DNA of 64,000 bases from an uncultured Clostridium sp. (GTDB lineage Bacteria > Bacillota > Clostridia > Lachnospirales > Lachnospiraceae). The DNA is taken from positions 1 to 64,000 of the forward strand of contig CANRZB010000009.1 in assembly GCA_947644195.1 (NCBI GenBank), written 5' to 3'. The notes beneath the pieces are model-generated. The model was not told where the DNA came from and did no database searches. It saw only the letters and a list, made by a program, of their open reading frames with translations. Positions within the stretch are counted from its first letter, which is position 1. Each line of letters begins with the position of its first letter. The position numbers and the translations under genes were made by a program. Of the stretch, positions 17,301 to 24,917 are shown piece after piece.

Positions 17301-19960
17301 GGGGATTTCAATTTATGAGGGGAAGGAAAGAAGAACAACGTTTCCATGGAAAATTCGGGCTGACACGAGAGGATGGAAGGATAAGGCATGGTTGGATTTA
17401 TGCGGCGCTGGCTTTGCTGGCGCTGGGATTCTGTGCGGTATTTGTCCTTCGTCTTGGTGTGTTTGGCTCCCGGGTCGATTGGGTCAATCAGCACAGTGTG
17501 TTTCCAGATTATTTCAGGCAGCGGTTTTATGAAACAAAAGATCTCTTTCCAGATTATGCATGGAATTTGGGAGCGGGGCAGAATATTTATTCCATATCTT
17601 ATTATGGATTGTTCAGCCCTGTTATTTTGCTATCTTACATTCTGCCATTTATTCCAATGGATTGTTACATCATGGGTAGCAGTATTCTTTCCTATGTGGC
17701 ATCTGTCCTGTTAATGTATTATTGGCTGCGAAGCCATTCCTGCAAAGCAGCCTTTGCAGGGGCAATGACGGTTTATTTTTCCTTATCCACTTCATTAGTC
17801 TATCAGTTCTATAATCAGATTATGTTTGTGAATTATATGCCATTTTTATGTCTGGCATTGATTGGAACCGATCGTTTCCTCAGGATGGGAAAAAGACGTC
17901 TGTTGCTTTATGGTGTCTTAGGGATGATATTAACTAGTTTTTATTTTAGCATCGGGGGGATGCTGGCGCTGTGCCTCTATGCGTTGGCAGAATATCTGAC
18001 GCAGCTGGTTTCCGCGAAGACTCGGAAGGGTACTGCCATTTTAAAAGCAACCTTTTTGATGGGAATTCGATATGTTGGCCAGTTGCTTAGTGCGATCCTG
18101 ATTTCGGGGATTCTATTGGTTCCAACGGCACTGGTCATTGCTGGTGGAGAGAGGTCGCAGGAGATCGTCGGGCAGGATGCGATGAAACTGATCGAATTTA
18201 ATCCCACGAAACTATTGTACTCGCCGTATGGAGCAGGAATGACGTTGTTGGTCATTGTAGCTATCATCGGCGGCATTCTGTGTACCAAAAAATGGACAGA
18301 GAAAGTTCTGCCGGTCGGTTTATTTTTGCTTTTTGCCTTTCCGATAGTAGGCATATTACTAAACGGTGGTCTGTATGAGAAGACAAAAGTATTTATTCCT
18401 TTTGTCCCGTTATTGGTGTTGCAGGCTGCCCGTTATATCCGAAACAGTGTTGGGCAAAAAGCATCGTTCCGTCTGACATTGCCTTGGATTCTGATGATTT
18501 TCCTGCTTCTGTATGCCAGAAATGATCCTGCGATTGAAAAATATGAGTTATATGTTTTGCTGGAAATGGTATGCTGCGGGATATCCTTTTGGGCTGCAAG
18601 AGAGAAGAAGAGGCCGGAAATCGCAGTGCTTTCCTCCATCCTCTGTCTGCTCTGCATCCATATGTGGCTGCATCCGGCATATGACCGTATGCTGGATAGA
18701 GGAGAGTATGCTTCTCTGCACGATCGTCAATGGGAGCGACAGATTGCAGAAATTCAAAAGAAAGACCCAGATTTCTACCGTACCGAGGTATTTGGTACGG
18801 ATCAGCAGAATCACAATCACATTAATCGGCTGGCCAGCATGGGACAGAATATTACCTCTCTGTATTCCTCCTGTTATAACCAGGAATATTTAGATTTTCG
18901 TAAACATATTTTTCATATTAATGAGCCATTTCGCAACAATATGATGCAGTCTGTTACAAACAATCCTTGCTTTTTACAGTTTATGGGGGTGAAATACCAC
19001 CTGCGGAAGCAAACCTCTGGCGGGGAATGGCAGATCATTAAAAATGACTTGGCAGCACCAGTGTGGTATGTGACGGATCAGGTTATTACGGAAGAAGAAT
19101 ATCAGAAGTGTTCTTTCCCTGAATGTCAGACGATGTTGTTGCAGCGCAGTGTGGTAGAAGCAAAAGATCATGTAGATCTTGGGAAAAAATCAAAGACGAA
19201 TCTGTCTGCACTGCCTAAGATGACGCGGAAAGAAGTAAAATTGCCGGAACAAGATAGCGGAAGTCTATCTATCCGTTCTGTGGAAGAGGGAACTTACCAG
19301 ATTTGTGCCAATAAGGAGATGACGTGTTCCATTCCGCTGACAGGATTAAACCAGAATGACGATCTCCTGGCGGTGTCTTTCCGGATGACGAACAAACATC
19401 CCCACAAGGATGTTTTTATCCAGATCAATCAGCAGACCAATAAACTTTCCGATTATGAGTATGGCAATCACAATGATACTTTCTATTATATGGTGCCTTT
19501 GGATAAGAATCAGGAAATGCAGATCGTGTTTGGCAGAGGCGAATATGAAATAGCAGACTGGCAGGTATATAGTGGTTGTCTGGCAGCTTTGCAGAATCAT
19601 GAATTGGTTCAGCAGCCGGTGCGGACAGATTTGCATGGTCCACAGGGAGACCGGGTCTCTGGCAGGGTATCCTGTCAAAAGCCAGGGGTTCTGGTTACCA
19701 GTATTCCCTATGATGAGAACTTTGAATTAACCCTGGATGGAAAACAGGTTGATTTGATCCGGGTAAATACTTCCTTTCTTGGTGCCAAAGTGGAAGCAGG
19801 GGAGCATGTGATCTGTCTGGAATACCATGCTCCTGGAAAACGGGCAGGATGGATCATGACTTTTCTTGGCCTGTTACTTTTTGAAGGAGGCGGGATCTTG
19901 CATTATGTTTGGAGGCACAGAAAAATTCCCAAACGTTCTGCATCTAAAAACGAATCCTGA
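17297..19960 (+). CDS. YfhO-like multi-helix membrane glycosyltransferase
   Basis: An 887-residue protein with about 12 hydrophobic segments over residues 30-450. A large extracellular region follows (about 450-855), then a final helix near 858-878. This matches the YfhO family, GT-C fold enzymes thought to transfer a lipid-linked sugar onto lipoteichoic acid or another surface polymer. The short loop with RVDWVNQH...FPDYFRQRF near residue 58-75 resembles the acidic first loop of GT-C enzymes. Coupling to the CsbB-like gene supports the role. The acceptor and sugar are unknown. Confidence 0.85.
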   Translation: MRGFQFMRGRKEEQRFHGKFGLTREDGRIRHGWIYAALALLALGFCAVFVLRLGVFGSRVDWVNQHSVFPDYFRQRFYETKDLFPDYAWNLGAGQNIYSISYYGLFSPVILLSYILPFIPMDCYIMGSSILSYVASVLLMYYWLRSHSCKAAFAGAMTVYFSLSTSLVYQFYNQIMFVNYMPFLCLALIGTDRFLRMGKRRLLLYGVLGMILTSFYFSIGGMLALCLYALAEYLTQLVSAKTRKGTAILKATFLMGIRYVGQLLSAILISGILLVPTALVIAGGERSQEIVGQDAMKLIEFNPTKLLYSPYGAGMTLLVIVAIIGGILCTKKWTEKVLPVGLFLLFAFPIVGILLNGGLYEKTKVFIPFVPLLVLQAARYIRNSVGQKASFRLTLPWILMIFLLLYARNDPAIEKYELYVLLEMVCCGISFWAAREKKRPEIAVLSSILCLLCIHMWLHPAYDRMLDRGEYASLHDRQWERQIAEIQKKDPDFYRTEVFGTDQQNHNHINRLASMGQNITSLYSSCYNQEYLDFRKHIFHINEPFRNNMMQSVTNNPCFLQFMGVKYHLRKQTSGGEWQIIKNDLAAPVWYVTDQVITEEEYQKCSFPECQTMLLQRSVVEAKDHVDLGKKSKTNLSALPKMTRKEVKLPEQDSGSLSIRSVEEGTYQICANKEMTCSIPLTGLNQNDDLLAVSFRMTNKHPHKDVFIQINQQTNKLSDYEYGNHNDTFYYMVPLDKNQEMQIVFGRGEYEIADWQVYSGCLAALQNHELVQQPVRTDLHGPQGDRVSGRVSCQKPGVLVTSIPYDENFELTLDGKQVDLIRVNTSFLGAKVEAGEHVICLEYHAPGKRAGWIMTFLGLLLFEGGGILHYVWRHRKIPKRSASKNES

Positions 19961-20048
19961 TTAGAATGTTTTATTTATAGGGGTATTTGTTGTTCCCGAT
20001 GATTTTTGTTGCACCTGTCTGTAGATAGGAGTGTATTCCATGATTGGG

Positions 20049-20076
20049 TTGATGTTTCTACTAATTGCAGTATAAT
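20049..20076 (+). promoter_or_regulatory. promoter upstream of acylphosphatase
   Basis: TTGATG (20049-20054) and a consensus TATAAT (20071-20076) are separated by 16 bases, about 90 bases upstream of the acylphosphatase start. Confidence 0.6.
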
Positions 20077-20100
20077 GGGAATGAACCGGGTTGGTAGTAC

Positions 20101-20131
20101 CCAGGGGAACAAATAAATGTTGTTGCCCTGG
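20101..20131 (+). other. hairpin in the acylphosphatase leader
   Basis: CCAGGG-G-AACAA and TTGTT-G-CCCTGG form a stem with one mismatched G pair and a short AT loop. It lies between the promoter and the start codon and has no T run, so it could stabilise the mRNA. No known riboswitch is recognised. Confidence 0.4.
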
Positions 20132-20163
20132 AGCAGTATACTAGAATAGTAGGAGAATAGGGA

Positions 20164-20439
20164 ATGATGGATCAGGTACGTAATCGGATTATTTTTTCGG
20201 GTCGTGTGCAGGGAGTGGGGTTTCGATACCGCTCCAAGTATGCGGCAGATGGATTTGGTGTGACCGGATGGATACGAAATGAACCGGATGGCACTGTGCT
20301 CATGGAGGCGCAAGGTAGTTATGATCAGATTAACGATATGCTCAAAGTGATCAACCAGAGTGCCTATATTATCGTAGATAAATTGGATCGGCAGGAAATA
20401 CCATTAGATCTGGAGGAACGCGGCTTTCATATAAGATAA
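20164..20439 (+). CDS. acyP: acylphosphatase
   Basis: Hydrolyses acyl phosphates such as acetyl phosphate and carbamoyl phosphate. 91 residues is the normal length. GRVQGVGFRY contains the catalytic R21, and the catalytic N39 lies in GWIRNEPDG. The first or second ATG may be used; they are adjacent. It is followed 22 bases later by an HD-domain gene on the same strand, so the two form one transcript. Confidence 0.93.
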   Translation: MMDQVRNRIIFSGRVQGVGFRYRSKYAADGFGVTGWIRNEPDGTVLMEAQGSYDQINDMLKVINQSAYIIVDKLDRQEIPLDLEERGFHIR

Positions 20440-20461
20440 GGAAACAGATTGGGGGAGAACG

Positions 20462-21055
20462 ATGGATCAGGAACGTTTAGAGAAACAGTTTGCGTTTTGC
20501 CGGGAAATTGACCGGGAAAAACAAATTGGCAGGCAGACTTATCTGGCAGATGGCAGCAGGAAAGAAAATGATGCGGAACATGCGTGGCATATGGCAGTTA
20601 TGACATTGCTGCTACAGGAATATTCCAACGAAGAGATTGATGTATTGCGGACCATTAGTCTGTTGTTGATTCATGACCTGGTAGAAATTTATGCGGGAGA
20701 TACCTATGCTTATGATGAGACAGCGAAACAGTCCCAGCGGGAACGGGAAGAGAGAGCCGCAGATCGTTTGTTTGGCATGCTGCCGGAGGATCAAGAGCAG
20801 AATATGCGTGCGCTGTGGGAGGAGTTTGAGGCAGAGGAAACCAGGGAAGCCAAATTTGCTAGAACAATGGATCATTTACAGCCTTTGATGCTCAATGACG
20901 CTTCCGGAGGAAAGTCCTGGCAGGAACATGGTGTGAGATTGAATCAAATCCTGCAACGCAATAAGAGGACAGCGGAGGGATCAGAGGCTCTTTGGAAATA
21001 TGCCAGAGAACAATTTATTGAGCCGAATTTGGAACAGGGCAGAATCCAACGGTAA
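20462..21055 (+). CDS. HD-domain nucleotide phosphohydrolase (YfbR/HDDC2-like)
   Basis: A 197-residue cytoplasmic metal-dependent hydrolase. The HD motifs are AEHAWHMA near residue 39 and LLIHDLVEIYAGDTY near 67, with a further conserved Asp in the TMDHLQPLML helix near residue 139. This arrangement is that of the YfbR/HDDC2 5'-nucleotidase family, which removes phosphate from deoxyribonucleoside 5'-monophosphates. The exact substrate is not determined by sequence. Co-transcribed with acylphosphatase. Confidence 0.82.
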   Translation: MDQERLEKQFAFCREIDREKQIGRQTYLADGSRKENDAEHAWHMAVMTLLLQEYSNEEIDVLRTISLLLIHDLVEIYAGDTYAYDETAKQSQREREERAADRLFGMLPEDQEQNMRALWEEFEAEETREAKFARTMDHLQPLMLNDASGGKSWQEHGVRLNQILQRNKRTAEGSEALWKYAREQFIEPNLEQGRIQR

Positions 21056-21061
21056 GAGAAT

Positions 21062-21107
21062 ATTTCCCACCGACGATGTCTGGTGTGACGTATCGTCGAT
21101 GGGAAAT
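21062..21107. terminator. bidirectional terminator-like hairpin
   Basis: ATTTCCCA-C-CGACGAT pairs with ATCGTCG-A-TGGGAAAT around a 12-base loop. It sits between the convergent HD hydrolase and PadR-associated genes. T content after the stem is modest on both strands. Confidence 0.6.
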
Positions 21108-21139
21108 TGTTATAGTTGACACTAACAAATAATTACATG

Positions 21140-22252
21140 TTAGCTCTTGTCGTCCTGTTTTTCTTCCAGGATTGTGATTCCCTGCGATTCCCAGGACGAC
21201 AGGATATTTGACCGATATCTGGCTCCCAGCAGTATGAAATAGCGAATGAATAGAAAGAGTGGGATATATATAGCGGAAATAATGGCGAGGAGCAGTAAAG
21301 AACCCAATCCGATGCCGGAACCATGAATTTCGCCCACTACCGTTGCCGTTCCCATAATGATGTATGCAATACCCAGACCCCAGATACAAATTGGATTGAC
21401 GATAGCGTCTTCTTTTCGTGCCTTTTGTATGAATTCTTGGGTTGTCATTGCGGTTTGGTTTCGGCGTTTCCTTTTTTTGTTAATGCGCTGAAAACGTTTT
21501 ACCAGTCCTTTCTGTGTGGCTTCCTTCAGATCATTGGAAAAATTGTTTGATTGGTCTGGATGAAGAAAATGGAACTCATAGTCGGGATCTACTGATAACT
21601 TTGGTTTTCGGATGGATCCTGTTTTTTGATAGCGCAGCACGGAGCGAACCGTTAAATATATGACTATATATGAAACAGAAAATGCCAGAAATGGAAAAGA
21701 TGGCAGGGAAAGATCTCGCTCTCCTATGATACTGACGGCGGCTACGATAGATCCGATAAACAACAAAACCGTGAGGATATAATATACGATAGAAGGTATT
21801 TTTTTAGAGCGATAGATTATGGGTCCGATAAAGTATTTCATCACGATTACCACTAAGCCACCTGTCAGGATACCGGAGACCATGGGTAAAATATCTGATT
21901 TCATGGTCAATATGTTTTGAGATGGATGTTCCAGAAACAGAATATCCAAAAGAAGAACAGCCAGCAGTCCACAGGAAATGGTATAAATTTTTTCAGGTAT
22001 TTTTTTTATCTTATTTTTTGCTTCTTCCTCAGAAAAATATTCCTTGCAAAATTTTTCAAGATCAGATCCAATAATAGTTACAGTTGGTTTTTGGTCTGCT
22101 TCAGCGGCGGTCAGTAGATCCAACAGATTCATTAACCTGTCAGCTTTTATTTCTTCTTCAATTCCATTGATATCCGAAAACAGTTCTGCTTTCTCAAAGA
22201 TAGTCCGGTATTCTCCGTGTAATTGCTCTGCCATTGCATCATAATCAATCAT
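21140..22252 (-). CDS. PadR-associated membrane protein (HAAS/DUF1048-like N-terminus)
   Basis: A 370-residue protein. The first 80 residues form a helical, charged region similar to the HAAS/DUF1048 domains that accompany PadR regulators. Two groups of membrane helices follow (about 95-215 and 285-345), split by a basic cytoplasmic segment (FQRINKKRKRRNQ near 260-272). The gene starts four bases inside the end of padR, so the two are translationally coupled. Such pairs usually work as regulator and membrane sensor or anti-regulator, which is inference here. Confidence 0.7.
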   Translation of the reverse strand: MIDYDAMAEQLHGEYRTIFEKAELFSDINGIEEEIKADRLMNLLDLLTAAEADQKPTVTIIGSDLEKFCKEYFSEEEAKNKIKKIPEKIYTISCGLLAVLLLDILFLEHPSQNILTMKSDILPMVSGILTGGLVVIVMKYFIGPIIYRSKKIPSIVYYILTVLLFIGSIVAAVSIIGERDLSLPSFPFLAFSVSYIVIYLTVRSVLRYQKTGSIRKPKLSVDPDYEFHFLHPDQSNNFSNDLKEATQKGLVKRFQRINKKRKRRNQTAMTTQEFIQKARKEDAIVNPICIWGLGIAYIIMGTATVVGEIHGSGIGLGSLLLLAIISAIYIPLFLFIRYFILLGARYRSNILSSWESQGITILEEKQDDKS

Positions 22253-22605
22253 GCTCTTTTTTCCCCCTTTCTCGCAGGTGCAGGTGTGCTGCCAAATAAT
22301 ACCTGATCGGCGCTAGCCGTGATATCCCGGTAATTCTGTTTGAAATCTTCCAGATAGGCTTTTCCCGGGACCGTGATCGTGTAGTATTTCCGAATGGGCC
22401 CCAGGGGTGATTTGGCCTTGCGGCAGTAGATATACTCCTTTTTATTCAGTCTTGTGAGGACTGGATATAGTGTTCCCTCTCCCAGATCTTGAAAGCCTAC
22501 GGCATCCAGCTGTGCCAGGATTTCATAGCCATAGGTTTCCCCTTTTGCGATAATCCCCAGAATACATCCCTCCAAAATTCCTTTCATTAATTGAGTGTCT
22601 CGCAT
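22249..22605 (-). CDS. PadR-family transcriptional regulator
   Basis: A 118-residue winged-helix repressor. LMKGILEGCILGIIAKGETYGYEI and EGTLYPVLTRLNKKEYI are the PadR N-terminal winged-helix signatures, and the basic wing RKAKSPLGPIRKYYTIT follows. Two adjacent ATG codons are possible; the second (22605) has the better spacing from AGGAGG. It is coupled to the membrane protein downstream. Two identical 7-9-7 dyads in the promoter region are likely binding sites, implying autoregulation. Confidence 0.9.
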   Translation of the reverse strand: MRDTQLMKGILEGCILGIIAKGETYGYEILAQLDAVGFQDLGEGTLYPVLTRLNKKEYIYCRKAKSPLGPIRKYYTITVPGKAYLEDFKQNYRDITASADQVLFGSTPAPARKGEKRA

Positions 22606-22698
22606 CATACCACCTCCTCCTGATTTTTATTGTTTCGTTTCCTATTATGGTTTTGTTATGTCTAAAGTCCATGACTCTGTTGCGTCAGAATGTTATGA

Positions 22699-22727
22699 AT
22701 TATTATGTGACTACTTTGTATCGTCAA
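22699..22727 (-). promoter_or_regulatory. second possible promoter of padR
   Basis: On the - strand TTGACG (22722-22727) is followed after 17 bases by AATAAT (22699-22704). It overlaps the promoter-proximal dyad and is 42 bases closer to padR than the stronger promoter. Confidence 0.4.
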
Positions 22728-22732
22728 GTAGT
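22710..22732. promoter_or_regulatory. PadR-type operator, copy 1
   Basis: ACTACTT-N9-AAGTAGT, a perfect 7-base dyad. An identical dyad starts 42 bases away, about four helical turns. Its position over promoter elements of padR makes it a likely autoregulatory site. Confidence 0.65.
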
Positions 22733-22740
22733 GTGATAGT

Positions 22741-22769
22741 ACTATACTACAACTACTTTATATTGTCAA
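22741..22769 (-). promoter_or_regulatory. promoter of the padR operon
   Basis: On the - strand a consensus TTGACA (22764-22769) is followed after exactly 17 bases by TATAGT (22741-22746). The -35 overlaps operator copy 2 and transcription would proceed through operator copy 1. Confidence 0.75.
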
Positions 22770-22774
22770 GTAGT
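22752..22774. promoter_or_regulatory. PadR-type operator, copy 2
   Basis: Second copy of ACTACTT-N9-AAGTAGT, with the same arms and spacing as copy 1. It covers the -35 hexamer of the padR promoter, so binding would block RNA polymerase. Confidence 0.65.
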
Positions 22775-22852
22775 GAACGAGTTTATTTCCGCGAAGGTAA
22801 AATTGTGGATGCGCAAGCAAGTTTGCATCATCCGAGTGCGTCCGCAAAGGTC

Positions 22853-22936
22853 AAATACCCCGCCCCTCTGGGGTGAACTTGCCAAAGAGAAACCAGATCA
22901 TGCCTCGTTGCTCTGCAGCAGGGTATTTGACTTTGT
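22853..22936. repeat. long-armed inverted repeat of unknown nature
   Basis: GTCAAATACCC near 22853 and its exact complement GGGTATTTGAC near 22921 flank about 58 bases, and the flanking bases also pair partly. Inside is a CCCC...GGGG hairpin. The region 22776-22983 encodes no recognisable protein. It resembles a small repetitive or structured intergenic element; no second copy was noticed in this window. Confidence 0.4.
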
Positions 22937-22983
22937 GATACTGTTATTTGCTGTTGTTTGCCAACCAGTCTATGAGGAGTTTA

Positions 22984-23012
22984 TTGTATTTACATTGGTC
23001 TTGGAGTATACT
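22984..23012 (+). promoter_or_regulatory. promoter upstream of the guanine deaminase-like gene
   Basis: TTGTAT (22984-22989) and TATACT (23007-23012) are separated by 17 bases. The leader of about 110 bases contains a small hairpin (GTTCCT-AAAT-AGGAAC). No purine riboswitch core could be found in it. Confidence 0.55.
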
Positions 23013-23127
23013 GAAACTGTTCCTAAATAGGAACCATTACTTTTTCAGAAGGCTGCCAATAATAAAAATAAGTCCTGTTTTTGGAAAAAATAGGAGAGGT
23101 AACTTGTAAGGATGGAGGGGAGTAGTT

Positions 23128-23589
23128 ATGAGCCAAAATGAATTTATGAGAGAGGCATTGACGGAAGCTTACACAGGAATCCGGGCAGGGGATGGCGGTC
23201 CCTTTGGCAGTGTCATTGTCAAAGATGGGCAGATTGTTGGACGTGGGCATAACCGTGTCCTCTTACAGCGGGACCCAACCTGTCATGGAGAAATGGAAGC
23301 GATACGGGATGCTTGTAAAACATTGGGCACGCATGATTTGACAGGATGTGATCTTTATACCACGGCGGAGCCATGTCCTATGTGTTTGGGAGGAATTCTT
23401 TGGGCGAATATTGCCAGAGTATTCTATGGTTGCAATCGCTCTGATACAAATGAAATTGGATTTCGAGATGAGAAATTTTATCAGTGCTTACAGGGAGATG
23501 CGAGTTTGTTGGAACGATCAGAATGTGACCGGGAAAGCTGCCTGGAGTTATTTCAGGAATATGCGAACGCTTCTCCGGAGCGGTACTAG
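23128..23589 (+). CDS. guaD: guanine deaminase-like zinc deaminase
   Basis: A 153-residue member of the cytidine deaminase fold. Zinc ligands and the proton shuttle are H53 and E55 (HGEME) and C83/C86 (EPCPMC). The overall pattern GGPFGSVIVKDG, DPT.H.E, and the C-terminal stretch beyond the core resemble Bacillus GuaD, which deaminates guanine to xanthine, more than tRNA adenosine deaminase TadA. Cysteine 52 replaces the residue just before the zinc histidine. The ATG follows GGAGGGG. It is monocistronic. Confidence 0.8.
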   Translation: MSQNEFMREALTEAYTGIRAGDGGPFGSVIVKDGQIVGRGHNRVLLQRDPTCHGEMEAIRDACKTLGTHDLTGCDLYTTAEPCPMCLGGILWANIARVFYGCNRSDTNEIGFRDEKFYQCLQGDASLLERSECDRESCLELFQEYANASPERY

Positions 23590-23833
23590 TACAGCGAATC
23601 GCAAGTGGATCGGGATGTAATGTACGAAATGGGATCGTTCTTTTTGTTCAATTTGACGAAACTATGGATAAAAACTGAGATTGTACTCAGAATTGCTTGA
23701 TTATATTGACAAATACGATAAATCAGTGACTATTTTTCTATGCTCTCATCAATGGATTCTTGAAACGTATGGCGGTATACTATAGATATTGGAACAGGGA
23801 AATCGTGTATATCATAAGGTATGGGAGATAGGA

Positions 23834-24799
23834 TTGAGGAAGAGTACGAAAGAATTATTTACGATGGAAGATTTGGATGGCATGCAGGGACCGGTTGATA
23901 TCCCTATGACAAATGATTATTTATTTCGGGCATTATTACAGCAGAACAATCAGGTGCTAAAAGCATTAATCTGTTCTTTGCTGCATTTGGATCCCCAACA
24001 GGTGCAGGAAGTCGTTCTGGAAAATCCAATTGAATTAGGGAAATCTTATGACGATAAAGACTTTATTCTAGATATCCAGGCATGGCTATATGAAGGAGCA
24101 CGAATCAATTTGGAGATGCAGGTTATCAATGAATATAACTGGCCGGAACGCTCCCTTTGTTATCTGTGCCGTTCCTACGATAATCTGAACAGAGGGGAGA
24201 GTTATTCCGCTGTCAGGCCGGTTGTGCAGATTGGTTTTTTGAATTTTACATTGTTTCCAGACCATCCGGAATTTTATGCTACCTATTATATGACAAATGA
24301 AAAAAATAATCAGATCTATAGTGACAAACTGCGTTTATCTGTGGTAGACTTAACAAAAATAGAACTGGCAACAGAGACAGATAGGGCATACCATATTCAT
24401 CTTTGGGCGAAATTTTTCAAATGTAATGATTGGAGTGAGTTAGTGATGTTAGCAAAAGAGAATTCCGATATTCAGGCTGCGGTAGGAACCGTGTATCAGT
24501 TAAGCCAGGAGAAAAAGATCCGTCAGCAATGCGAGGCAAGAGAAGACTATTATAGACGTGAACTTGACCGCCAGCGGCGGAATCAGCGAATGGAAGAGCT
24601 GGCGTTGAAGATAGAAAAAGATCAGGAAGAACTGGAAAAAGGGCAGGAAGAACTAGAAAAAGGCCAACAGGATAATCGAAGAAAGGAGCAGGAATTGCAA
24701 GCCAAGGAACAGATTCTTCAAGAAAAGGAGCAGGTATTGGAAAAAAGGATACAAGAATTGGAAAAAAGGATTCGGGAATTACAACAAGGAGCAAGCTGA
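23834..24799 (+). CDS. Rpn-family PD-(D/E)XK nuclease / transposase-like protein
   Basis: A 321-residue protein of the recombination-promoting nuclease group. The N-terminal MTNDYLFRALL and the PD-(D/E)XK catalytic pattern ILDIQ (near residue 80) and LEMQV (near 94) are intact. The last 90 residues are a strong coiled coil built on Glu/Lys/Gln heptads. The open frame extends to a TTG at 23789 that lies beside a likely TATACT -10, so the TTG at 23834 with GGAG upstream is preferred. Such genes occur in many copies in gut Firmicutes; their natural role is unclear. Confidence 0.75.
   Translation: MRKSTKELFTMEDLDGMQGPVDIPMTNDYLFRALLQQNNQVLKALICSLLHLDPQQVQEVVLENPIELGKSYDDKDFILDIQAWLYEGARINLEMQVINEYNWPERSLCYLCRSYDNLNRGESYSAVRPVVQIGFLNFTLFPDHPEFYATYYMTNEKNNQIYSDKLRLSVVDLTKIELATETDRAYHIHLWAKFFKCNDWSELVMLAKENSDIQAAVGTVYQLSQEKKIRQQCEAREDYYRRELDRQRRNQRMEELALKIEKDQEELEKGQEELEKGQQDNRRKEQELQAKEQILQEKEQVLEKRIQELEKRIRELQQGAS
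24603..24795 (+). repeat. imperfect 21-base repeats encoding a coiled coil
   Basis: Repeated units such as CAGGAAGAACTGGAAAAAGGG (each seven codons, reading QEELEKG) and later TTGGAAAAAAGGAT units encode consecutive heptads at the 3' end of the Rpn-like gene. Copies are slightly diverged. They can change copy number by slippage or recombination. Confidence 0.6.
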
Positions 24800-24814
24800 C
24801 GGAACCATGAAATT

Positions 24815-24879
24815 ATAAAAGTCCCCTGTTTGATATGATTGTATGTTTGCTTACGCAACATCAAACAAAGGACTTTTAT
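24815..24879. terminator. bidirectional terminator between rpn-like gene and DAHP synthase
   Basis: ATAAAAGTCC...GTTTGAT pairs with ATCAAAC...GGACTTTTAT across a loop of about 25 bases. A/T runs lie on both outer sides, as expected for a terminator shared by convergent genes. Confidence 0.75.
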
Positions 24880-24917
24880 GAATGTTTTTTATTGGATAAA
24901 AATATTCTGTGAGGAAT

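Noticed and set aside
23013-23127. Purine riboswitch before the guanine deaminase-like gene
   Set aside because: The conserved loop and junction bases of the purine aptamer could not be found; only a small hairpin is present.
24603-24795. CRISPR-like short repeats
   Set aside because: The repeats are contiguous 21-base coding units without spacers and lie in frame inside a gene.
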